Shown here: one piece after another, positions 1-5,739 of the stretch
How positions within the stretch are numbered: the stretch's first letter is position 1
Layout: the number at the start of each line of letters is the position of its first letter
Assembly (NCBI GenBank): GCA_023818995.1
Contig: JAMWDA010000100.1
Coordinates: forward strand, 1-5,739
Origin: Candidatus Omnitrophota bacterium
GTDB taxonomy: Bacteria; Omnitrophota; Gorgyraeia; Duberdicusellales; 4484-171
Direction of reading: 5' to 3'
Length of the DNA: 5,739 bases
Translations under genes and position numbers: made by a program
Notes under the pieces: model-generated
Databases searched by the model: none
What the model was told of the DNA's origin: nothing
What the model saw: only the letters and a program-made list of their open reading frames with translations

Positions 1-1
1 A

Positions 2-1588
2 GGATTATTTTATTATCTTGGTGATTATTATAGATTAAAAATTTTAGCACGTCGGTATTTAAATGATTATCCTCATGATGGTTTAATCGATAAAATACAT
101 TTTTATTTAGGAGAAGTTTACTATAGGGAAGGATTATTAGATGAAGCTATAGAGGAATACAGTTACTGTTTAGGTAAACAAAATATTTACAGTAAGTTAG
201 CTTACGAAAAAATAATATTTTCTTTACTGAACAAAGGCTATTTGAACAAACTAAATAATTGTATAGAGAAATTAGGGAGAAAGAATGATAAGCTACTATA
301 TAGAGGTTTTTACTATTCGGCAATAAAAGAGTATTCTCAAGCTTTAGATAACTTTGAAAAATTTATAAGATTAAATGGGGAAAATATAGACTTAGCTGTT
401 TATTTTGCTCAAGCAGAGTGTTTGTATAAAGTTGGGAGGATAAACGATGCTATATCCATTTATAATTTTCTTATAGAAGATATGTTAGATAAATATAGTT
501 ATGAAGGGGAGGGAACAATTTTTAGTTATAAAGACAGATTTATCTATAGAGATATTTTAGAAAAAGCTTACTATGGTAGAGGTTTATGTTACTTCCAGAA
601 AAGTGAAACTAATAAAGCCTTAAAGGATTTTTTGTTTATCACCCACAATAGTTTTAATCCTTCACTTAAGTTTAATGCTTCTTTGCGCCTCGCCGATACT
701 TACTACGAGGCGGGAAGATTTGAAGAGTCAGCTAAAATATATAGTGAACTTATAAAAGACTACTCCCAGAATACCCATTACGAGCACATTAGTTTTTATC
801 TGGCTCTTTCTCTTCTAAATAACAACCGCATAGAAGAATCAGAAAGAGAACTTAAAAAATTAAAGGATAATTTTGTTTCTTGGGAATTATTACCTCAGGT
901 AGATTATTACTTAGCTTATATTTATTTTTCCCAAGGGAATATTGAGGAAGCAGAAGGTATACTATTGAGTTTTATAGATAACTATTACCGACATCCTTGG
1001 TTAGATAGAGTTTACTTCTTACTAAGTAAATGTTTTATTGCTAAGGGAAGATACGATGAGGCAAAAAGATTCTTAGAGCTTTTGATGAGTGTAACTAAGG
1101 ATAGTAAATTAAAAGAGTTGGCTTATATTGACAAAGCTAATATTTTAAGTGAACAAGGAAGATTCTCTGAAGCTTTAAACGTCTATGAACAAATTATAAA
1201 AGGTAAAAGTAAATTTTCAGGAGAGGCACTTTTTAGAAAAGCAATTATTTTAAGACAGATGAGGAATTATCAGCAAGCAGTAGAACATTTAAGAGAAGCA
1301 ATCTATAGAGGTTTAAATTCGTCTCAGGTAAGACTGATCTTGGGGTTATGTTTGGAAAAATTGGATAGATACGAAGAGGCCATTAAAGAGTATTCACTGA
1401 TTACCCAAGATATAGATAGCCAAGAGAAAATAAAAGCATATTTTCGTATAGCAAAGATTTACGAGAAAAAAAACAATTGGGAAGAAGCGAGAAAAATTTA
1501 TCAAAAGATAATTGCCAGTAATTACGATGAGGCAAAGGTAGCTAAAAAGAAATTAGGGGAATTAGAGAAAATTAAATCGTTACGATAG
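2..1588 (+). CDS. Large TPR-repeat protein, 5'-truncated by the window edge
   Basis: The frame is open from the first complete codon (position 2) to TAG at 1586-1588, giving 528 visible residues. A TTG at 242 could be mistaken for a start, but the 80 codons before it are uninterrupted and already encode TPR-type helices (for example FYLGEVYYREGLLDEAIEEY at visible residues 34-53), so the gene begins outside the window. About a dozen degenerate 34-residue TPR units fill the protein, with A-G-Y/F-A signatures such as ADTYYEAGRFEESAKIYSEL (231-250), ANILSEQGRFSEALNVYEQI (379-398) and AKIYEKKNNWEEARKIYQKI (484-503). The C-terminus ends in a Lys/Glu-rich helix. TPR arrays act as protein-binding scaffolds. 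Position just before an ExbB/ExbD pair suggests a partner of that complex, comparable in context to the CpoB/YbgF TPR protein of Tol-Pal systems; this is inference. Whether it is exported cannot be judged because the N-terminus is missing. Its TAG stop overlaps the Shine-Dalgarno sequence of the next gene, indicating cotranscription. Confidence 0.93.
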   Translation, partial: GLFYYLGDYYRLKILARRYLNDYPHDGLIDKIHFYLGEVYYREGLLDEAIEEYSYCLGKQNIYSKLAYEKIIFSLLNKGYLNKLNNCIEKLGRKNDKLLYRGFYYSAIKEYSQALDNFEKFIRLNGENIDLAVYFAQAECLYKVGRINDAISIYNFLIEDMLDKYSYEGEGTIFSYKDRFIYRDILEKAYYGRGLCYFQKSETNKALKDFLFITHNSFNPSLKFNASLRLADTYYEAGRFEESAKIYSELIKDYSQNTHYEHISFYLALSLLNNNRIEESERELKKLKDNFVSWELLPQVDYYLAYIYFSQGNIEEAEGILLSFIDNYYRHPWLDRVYFLLSKCFIAKGRYDEAKRFLELLMSVTKDSKLKELAYIDKANILSEQGRFSEALNVYEQIIKGKSKFSGEALFRKAIILRQMRNYQQAVEHLREAIYRGLNSSQVRLILGLCLEKLDRYEEAIKEYSLITQDIDSQEKIKAYFRIAKIYEKKNNWEEARKIYQKIIASNYDEAKVAKKKLGELEKIKSLR

Positions 1589-1591
1589 GGG
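1587..1591 (+). promoter_or_regulatory. Shine-Dalgarno of the exbB-like gene
   Basis: AGGGG lies 5 nt before ATG 1597 and overlaps the TAG stop of the upstream TPR gene. This supports the chosen start and suggests translational coupling. Confidence 0.6.
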
Positions 1592-1596
1592 ATAGT

Positions 1597-2241
1597 ATGT
1601 TTAAACTATTTAGTGATGCAATAGGTTTTATTGTCAAAGGTGGCTGGGTGATGGTTCCTTTGGGAATTTGTTCACTGATAGCACTTACCATAATCATAGA
1701 GAGAACATTTTTCTACTTAAGTCTTAAAAAATTCAAGAAATTAGATTTGCGAAAAAAGATATTTGATTTAGTTAGACAAGATAAAATAAAAGAAGCTTTA
1801 GAAATATGTGATAAACATCCTTACCATCTTACTAATATCCTTAAAGCAGGCATCCTACACTATAATGATTCCAAGGAAGTTATCCAGGAAGCGATGGAGA
1901 ACGCGTCTTTCTATGAATTGCCTATATTAGAGAGCCATTTAAATTTTTTAAGCACATTAGCTCATGTATCCCCTCTTTTAGGATTATTAGGAACAGTTTT
2001 AGGTTTGGTTAAGTGTTTCTATTTTATTGAACAGAAAACTAAGGATTTTTCTATGGTTAATCCTTCAGATATAGCGGGAGGAATATGGGAGGCTCTTCTT
2101 ACTACTGTAGCAGGATTATGTATAGCTATCCCTAGTTATCTTGCCTATAACTTTTTTGTTCACAAAGTAAACAGTTACATTTTAGAGACAGAACGCGCCT
2201 CTACAGAACTATTAGAAATATTATTAAGTAATCGTAAATAA
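1597..2241 (+). CDS. MotA/TolQ/ExbB-family proton channel subunit
   Basis: This 214-residue protein has the length and topology of the ExbB/TolQ family. These inner-membrane pentamers surround an ExbD/TolR dimer and convert proton flow into work on a periplasmic partner. Three hydrophobic segments are visible: about 15-38 (ends in IIIERTFFY), about 118-143, and about 162-187. A cytoplasmic loop separates the first two. The second segment carries the family motif SPLLGLLGTVLGLV (125-138) and the third carries EALLTTVAGLCIAIPS (165-180). T133 and T170 align with the pore-lining threonines of E. coli ExbB (T148, T181), and E165 aligns with its E176. The motif alignment is by eye. The start is ATG with a good Shine-Dalgarno. 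The ExbD partner follows after 17 nt. No TonB/TolA-like partner is visible, so ExbB and TolQ cannot be told apart and no symbol is given. Confidence 0.93.
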   Translation: MFKLFSDAIGFIVKGGWVMVPLGICSLIALTIIIERTFFYLSLKKFKKLDLRKKIFDLVRQDKIKEALEICDKHPYHLTNILKAGILHYNDSKEVIQEAMENASFYELPILESHLNFLSTLAHVSPLLGLLGTVLGLVKCFYFIEQKTKDFSMVNPSDIAGGIWEALLTTVAGLCIAIPSYLAYNFFVHKVNSYILETERASTELLEILLSNRK

Positions 2242-2258
2242 TTTTAAGTTACGATTCT

Positions 2259-2657
2259 ATGAGATTCAAAAGAAGGATGAGTTCTGAGGAAGGTTTAAAA
2301 CAGATGGAGATTACTCCTCTGATAGATTGTGTATTTCAATTACTAATTTTTTTTATGCTTACTTCTAACTTTGTTATTGCTCCGGGAATCAATATAAAAC
2401 TACCTTCTGCTTCTAAATCTGAACAAGTAGAGACGAATACAGTTACCATAGTAGTTTCTTCAGAAGATATTATTTACGTTAAAGATAAGGTGTATACTTT
2501 GGAGGAATTAGAGGATTTTCTTGGGAGGAAATCTTTCAAATCTATATTTATAAAAGCTGATAGAGAAGCCAGCTTAGGAGGAGTAGTAAGTATCTGGAAT
2601 ATATGCCGTAAATTAGGGATAGAAAAAATAAGTATTGCTACCATAAAGGAAGATTGA
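2259..2657 (+). CDS. ExbD/TolR-family biopolymer transport protein
   Basis: This 132-residue protein has the standard ExbD/TolR layout: a short basic cytoplasmic N-terminus (MRFKRR), one transmembrane helix at about 20-41 and a periplasmic C-terminal domain. The signature ITPLIDCVFQLLIFFMLTSN (18-37) includes D23, equivalent to the essential membrane aspartate of ExbD/TolR (D25 in E. coli ExbD). The C-terminal stretch IKADREASLGGVVSIWNICR (97-116), followed by a Gly-Ile-x-Lys-Ile-x-Ile-Ala-Thr end, matches the family's typical final fold. It should form the ion-conducting stator with the preceding ExbB-like protein. ATG 2259 has only a weak upstream ribosome site, so translation may be coupled to the gene 17 nt before it. 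An alternative ATG at 2277 would remove the basic N-terminus and has no properly spaced Shine-Dalgarno. The gene stops with TGA at 2655-2657. Confidence 0.93.
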   Translation: MRFKRRMSSEEGLKQMEITPLIDCVFQLLIFFMLTSNFVIAPGINIKLPSASKSEQVETNTVTIVVSSEDIIYVKDKVYTLEELEDFLGRKSFKSIFIKADREASLGGVVSIWNICRKLGIEKISIATIKED

Positions 2658-2661
2658 TTGA

Positions 2662-2667
2662 GGGAGG
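2662..2667 (+). promoter_or_regulatory. Shine-Dalgarno fixing the start of the small TPR gene
   Basis: GGGAGG followed by TAAT precedes ATG 2672 by 4 nt. It decides the start in favour of ATG 2672 over the in-frame TTG at 2654, which overlaps the exbD stop and has no such site. Confidence 0.7.
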
Positions 2668-2671
2668 TAAT

Positions 2672-3286
2672 ATGCAAACAGTAGATTGGGAGAAAGAGAG
2701 GAAAAGACTGGATAGAGAGATTACTTACTTTCATTTTAAAAAAGCTAATAGACTAATAATAAAGCTTATAAGATTAGCTAAAAAGCATAATGAGTTTTTC
2801 TTTATCAATTACTTTACCGCTCAAAAATATATGTTAAAAGAAGATTTTAATAAGGCTATAGAGTTTTTTAATCGGGCATTAAGAATTCGCCCTAACGATG
2901 GATGCACTTACAATGATAAAGCTATATGTTTAGCGGAGTTAGGTTATTTAGAGGAAGCCCTTGCTTGTTTCGATGAGGGGTTAAGGAGGGATAAAAATTC
3001 CCTTGTCCTTTACCATAATAAAGGATGGTTACTTAATCTTTTAGGTAACTACAAAGATGCAATAATGTGTTTTAAGAAGGTTTTAGAGATAGAACCAAAT
3101 AGACCGGAATCGCTTTACAGTTTAGCCGATACTTACTTTAATATTGGTGATTATCGTTTAGCCTCGGTTTATTTTAAAAGAGCTTTTCGGGAAATAAGAG
3201 GTAAGAGCTCTTATATATATAAAGAAATTTTACGTAGATTAGAAGAGATAGAATATAATTTTAAATTATCCCAAGAGAGTTCTTAA
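2672..3286 (+). CDS. Small TPR-repeat protein (four TPRs), predicted cytoplasmic
   Basis: This 204-residue protein has a charged helical N-terminus (residues 1-42, no signal peptide or membrane helix) followed by four good TPR units at about 44-77, 78-111, 112-145 and 146-179. Clear signatures include YLEEALACFDEGLRRD (92-107), NYKDAIMCFKKVLEIEPN (126-143) and ADTYFNIGDYRLASVYFKRA (152-171). It ends in a Glu-rich helix. The repeats are far closer to the canonical TPR consensus than those of the large upstream TPR protein. It is likely a cytoplasmic adaptor. Its place between the ExbBD pair (14 nt upstream) and an HprK-like gene (12 nt downstream) suggests it belongs to the same operon, but its binding partner is unknown. 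The TAA stop is at 3284-3286. Confidence 0.9.
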   Translation: MQTVDWEKERKRLDREITYFHFKKANRLIIKLIRLAKKHNEFFFINYFTAQKYMLKEDFNKAIEFFNRALRIRPNDGCTYNDKAICLAELGYLEEALACFDEGLRRDKNSLVLYHNKGWLLNLLGNYKDAIMCFKKVLEIEPNRPESLYSLADTYFNIGDYRLASVYFKRAFREIRGKSSYIYKEILRRLEEIEYNFKLSQESS

Positions 3287-3298
3287 TCTCTTTATACA

Positions 3299-4350
3299 AT
3301 GGTGGTAGATAAGATTATTATAAATGTTCATAATGTAAAAGTTAAAATAAGTTGTAATTACCCAAAATATTACAACTACTTAAAGTCGCATTTTAGTGGA
3401 GTTTTACTCTCTTCTTCACACGATAACGATTACGACATAGAAGTATCTGTGGAATGGGTAAAGGAAAAGTTTAATTTAGTGTCTGATGGGGGCATTTTAT
3501 AGATGGGAGCTAATACATTGATAGGTATTGATAGAATAATTACGCTTAGAAAAATAGGGAAAAAGAAGAAAGTAAAATTAGATTTTCTTATTAGAGATAA
3601 AAATTTATATTTAAGAGCTTTTTACCAATAAAGCCGTGGAAAGATAAGATACGTTACGATATACTTCGTAAGCCACAAGAAATGTATTTCTTCGAAATTA
3701 CCTATCCATTAGTTTATTATCCTATATTTTGGTATTTAGAGTATTTTAAAGATACTCATTGTTTACATGCTTCCGCGATTAAAATAGGAGAAAAAGGTAT
3801 TGTAATATGTGGTTTAGAGGGTATGGGAAAGACAACTCTCTCTTTAGAGCTTTCCCAAGAATTAAACGGTCAATTTATCTCGGACAATCTTATTTTTTAC
3901 GACAAGACTAATATTTATTCCTGTTAGGAACCGATAAGAATTCATAAAAATGAGGATAAAAGATCATGGGAGGGAAGATTTAGAAAGATAAATGGTTTTA
4001 GGACATTAAAGGATTTTTATGAGCCAGTTGATTTTACTCAAGAGTTGTTGGCCTACCCCAATATTTTTATTCTACCCTTATTTGGTAATCAGTTTTGGAT
4101 AAAAGAGATACCTTCTAATAGATTTATAGATAGGATTTTAAATCTCAATCAACTAACTGCGGAGTTGGGTAATTATAATGAATACTACAGCTTATTTAGT
4201 TTATTAAGATTAGATACTAATATTTTTAGTAAGAGGAAAGAAACCTTGGAGATGTTATTAAAGGGAGCAATTTGTTATGAGATATGTATGTGTAAGTCTG
4301 ATGGGATTTATAACAATATATCAAAGTTAAAAGAGTTGGTAATAAAATAG
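3299..4350 (+). pseudogene. HprK/PEPCK-like P-loop protein gene, interrupted by two TAG codons and one frameshift
   Basis: Read through its lesions, this locus encodes about 350 residues, somewhat longer than bacterial HPr kinase/phosphorylase (about 310). Residues 1-67 (ATG 3299) end at TAG 3500-3502. The same frame continues with MGANTLIGIDRIITLRKIGK until TAA 3629. Between about 3601 and 3631 the message moves to the -1 frame, which reads KPWKDKIRYDIL, then ITYPLVYYPIFWYLEYF, HASA (H157), a Walker A GLEGMGKTT (172-180, K178) and a Walker-B-like QFISDNLIFYD (D196). TAG 3925-3927 interrupts again, after which EPIRIHKNEDKRSWEGRFRK continues to TAG 4348-4350. The LHASA plus P-loop layout resembles HprK-related proteins; no HPr-phosphorylase signature was recognised, so substrate and function are unknown. 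One added base, for example T5 to T6 at 3619-3623, makes the length an exact 351 codons. No clear Shine-Dalgarno precedes ATG 3299. It is probably a pseudogene. Independent translation of the P-loop fragment from ATG 3682 is possible but would give a truncated domain. Confidence 0.8.
3488..3631 (+). other. Possible reinitiation site and fragment after the first TAG
   Basis: Immediately after the in-frame TAG (3500-3502) comes ATG 3503, with GGGGG at 3488-3492 ten bases upstream. Ribosomes could restart here and make a 42-residue fragment (beginning MGANTLIGIDRII) that ends at TAA 3629. The fragment lacks the P-loop, so a functional role is doubtful. The ATG may simply be an internal methionine of the original gene. 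Confidence 0.3.
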
Positions 4351-4512
4351 TTTTTAGTTTAAATCCATTTATTTCAAAATACGACCTAAAAAGGTTTAGT
4401 GCTTTTCTATATATTTAAGCTTATCTATTCACTCGTTTCCCATTAGCGGATGAGAGATTTTGGACATTCACTTTTCCAGTTGAACATTTGCATTTATAAT
4501 TAAGAGTATAAA
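4351..4512. other. 162-nt spacer between the two broken genes
   Basis: This is the only sizeable gap in the window. It contains no credible coding frame on either strand. A weak inverted repeat ACCT-AAAA-AGGT (4384-4395) is too short to call a terminator. A perfect TATAAT (4495-4500) lies 12 nt before ATG 4513, but no -35 hexamer sits at the usual distance (TTGGAC at 4460 is too far, TTGAAC at 4480 too close). The right third carries tandem imperfect repeats, listed separately. A promoter for the RtcB-like gene may lie here, but the sequence does not prove it. Confidence 0.5.
4460..4499. repeat. Two imperfect tandem 20-bp repeats, resembling IS21-family end repeats
   Basis: TTGGACATTCACTTTTCCAG (4460-4479) is followed directly by TTGAACATTTGCATTTATAA (4480-4499); 13 of 20 positions match. 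The reverse complement contains AAAGTGAATGTCCAAA. The pattern of a GGACATT core followed by CACTTT, repeated about every 20 bp, recalls the multiple end repeats found at IS21-family termini. That resemblance is from memory and unverified. No istA/istB-like gene lies in the window, so at most this is a solitary, decayed end. Confidence 0.3.
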
Positions 4513-5739
4513 ATGATGGATAATTTAATATTAGATAATCGAATAAAGATATTTTTAGATAAAGATATAGAGTTCTCTCCTTTAAGTAAGAGCAAAATAA
4601 ATAACCTTTTATCATTGGATGATATTTCCCAAGTAGTAATATTACCGGATATACATTCTAAACCAGATAATCCCTTTCCTACAGGAATAGTTACCTTTAC
4701 CTCCAATACTTTATATCCTTTTCTTATTGGTCAAGAGATAGGTTGTGGTATGCGCGTAATTAAAACCTCTCTCAGAAAAGAGGATATAGATAGCAATTTT
4801 TTAGATAATTATTTTAAACATCTTGAAAATTATTTGAGAGATAACAAAAAAAGGCACCTTTATTCTCTAAGGATGAATATTTTAATATTTTGTTTAATGG
4901 CTATAATTGGATAAAAGAAAAACTTAAGATAGAAAGAAAAATTATAAATAGTAAACCTTCTTTACCTTTTACTTTTAAATCTAAAGAGTTACTGAAAGTT
5001 ATACCTAAAGATGCTTTCTGGGGAGGTTATTATCGGTTGGGGACATTAGGTGGAGGGAATCACTTCTTAGAACTTCATACTATAGAAGATATCATTTCAG
5101 ATGAAGAATGCCGAAAATTAGGCTGTTATAAAGGACAGGTTATTTTTATAATGCATACTGGCTCAAATGTTTTTTCTAAGCGAGTTGATAACTACTATTC
5201 TATAAGATTTCAAAAAGAAAATCTTAATAGAAAGTTAAATAAAAACTTTAGGAAATTTCTATACCATCTTAATGATTTTAACTTACTAAGATTATTCTTT
5301 AGATTAAATTTATTTTTTAGAAATGTTTTTAAAGGTATTCCTGTAGATACACCCGAAGGTAAAAGATTTTTGATTGTTTTTTACTCTGCACTCAATTATA
5401 GTTTTGTAAATCGTGAAGTTATTAGCTGGTTTATAAAAAAAACCCTGGAGAAGACTGTAAAAAAGGAATTTATGTTTGAATTAATTAGTGATACTATCCA
5501 TGAAAGTATAGATTACGAAAATTTTAACGATGGTTATTTTTGGGTTCATCGTAATGGGGCTACGAAAGTAGAGTGTCTAAACAATTCAGATAAACAATTA
5601 TTATTAATTCCCAGTTGTAGGAGCGGACCTTCTTTTTTATGTATACCCCATAAAAAATTAGATGAGAGTAGATATTCTGTAAACCACGGTGTAGGTAGAT
5701 TGCTTACTAAAAAGGAAGCAAAAGAAAGGTTCTATAACG
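4513..5739 (+). pseudogene. Divergent RtcB-type RNA ligase gene, frameshifted and 3'-truncated by the window edge
   Basis: RtcB joins RNA 2',3'-cyclic or 3'-phosphate ends to 5'-OH ends using Mn2+ and GTP. Frame one (4513-4914) carries LPDIHSKPDNPFPTG (44-58) and IGQEIGCGMRVIKT (72-85), then stops at TAA 4912. The -1 frame is open from 4845 to the window end. It carries LGTLGGGNHFLEL (about 177-189), IMHTGSNVFSKRV, a PxDTPEGKRF...NYSFVNREVI segment, ISDTIHESIDYENF, HRNGATKV and NHGVGRLLTKKEAKERF. Adding one A to the A7 tract (4846-4852) joins the frames. Restored numbering places C78, H184, H215, H330 and the presumed guanylylated H392; the 31-residue gap from H184 to H215 equals that of Pyrococcus RtcB (203 to 234). 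About 409 residues are visible and perhaps 70 remain outside. Unusual changes include E75 for the metal-binding Asp, SN for SR after the HTG motif, and SCRSG for GSMG. Two ATGs (4513, 4516) follow a weak AAGAG. It is either a pseudogene or a gene rescued by slippage. Confidence 0.85.
4846..4852 (+). other. A7 homopolymer, most likely site of the rtcB-like frameshift
   Basis: Seven consecutive A residues precede GG. Zero-frame codons are AAA AAA AGG; the downstream RtcB-coding frame reads CAA AAA AAG GCA CCT. The downstream frame opens just before this tract (its last stop is TAA 4842-4844) and the upstream frame runs on to 4912, so the shift must lie between these points. An A8 tract would give the smooth junction DNKKKAPLFSKDEYF. 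Confidence 0.55.

Noticed and set aside
242..244. TTG as the start codon of the large TPR protein
   Set aside because: The same frame is open back to position 2 and the upstream 80 residues are TPR-like, so TTG 242 is an internal leucine.
2654..2656. TTG as the start of the small TPR protein
   Set aside because: It overlaps the exbD stop and lacks a ribosome site, whereas ATG 2672 has GGGAGG at 4 nt spacing.
2474..2734. Minus-strand open frame of 86 codons
   Set aside because: It lies antisense to the ExbD C-terminus and the start of the small TPR gene, has no recognisable motif and is a composition shadow.
3273..3292. AAGAGA/TCTCTT inverted repeat around the stop of the small TPR gene
   Set aside because: The 6-bp stem has only two GC pairs and an 8-nt loop; it is weak and expected by chance.
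4384..4395. ACCT-AAAA-AGGT hairpin as a terminator of the HprK-like gene
   Set aside because: The stem is only 4 bp and is not followed by a clean T tract.
4495..4500. TATAAT as a promoter -10 for the RtcB-like gene
   Set aside because: No -35 at 16-18 nt and no extended -10 TG. In AT-rich DNA this hexamer is common, and the implied transcript start would leave only a few leader bases before ATG 4513, without the AAGAG ribosome site.
4421..4706. Two overlapping minus-strand open frames (4421-4615 and 4500-4706)
   Set aside because: They lie opposite the spacer and the conserved RtcB N-terminal coding region and show no family features.

Overview
The window is AT-rich DNA (about 30% GC by eye) from a bacterium that probably has two membranes, since it carries an ExbB/TolQ-ExbD/TolR type proton-channel pair. 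Tight gene packing on one strand and the combination of TPR proteins, an ExbBD pair and an HprK-like P-loop protein would fit Omnitrophota or Elusimicrobiota-like lineages. That placement is only an impression from gene content. No rRNA, tRNA or CRISPR array is visible. All supported genes are on the + strand.

Positions 2-3286 hold four intact, closely spaced reading frames: a large TPR protein (5' end outside the window), an ExbB/TolQ-like channel subunit, an ExbD/TolR-like subunit, and a small four-repeat TPR protein. Gaps are 8, 17 and 14 nt, with good Shine-Dalgarno sequences before the second and fourth genes. This looks like one transcription unit: a proton-motive-force-driven inner-membrane motor flanked by TPR scaffolds.

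Positions 3299-4350 hold a fifth gene, 12 nt downstream. It encodes an HprK/PEPCK-like P-loop protein of about 350 residues, but it is interrupted by an in-frame TAG (3500-3502), a one-base frameshift (between about 3601 and 3631) and a second in-frame TAG (3925-3927). Convincing protein sequence continues across all three lesions.

A 162-nt spacer (4351-4512) follows. It contains two imperfect tandem 20-mers that resemble the internal end repeats of IS21-family elements. A divergent RtcB-type RNA ligase gene then runs from 4513 off the right edge. It has a one-base frameshift, best placed at an A7 tract (4846-4852), after which an uninterrupted frame carries the remaining RtcB motifs to the window end. 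Several residues normally invariant in RtcB are substituted, although the Cys, the metal-binding His residues and the guanylylated His are present.

The main story is therefore an intact TPR-ExbB-ExbD-TPR operon followed by two successive genes with broken frames. Decay, homopolymer slippage that is tolerated or rescued during expression, and assembly error are the competing explanations. The two TAG codons argue that homopolymer sequencing error cannot explain everything.
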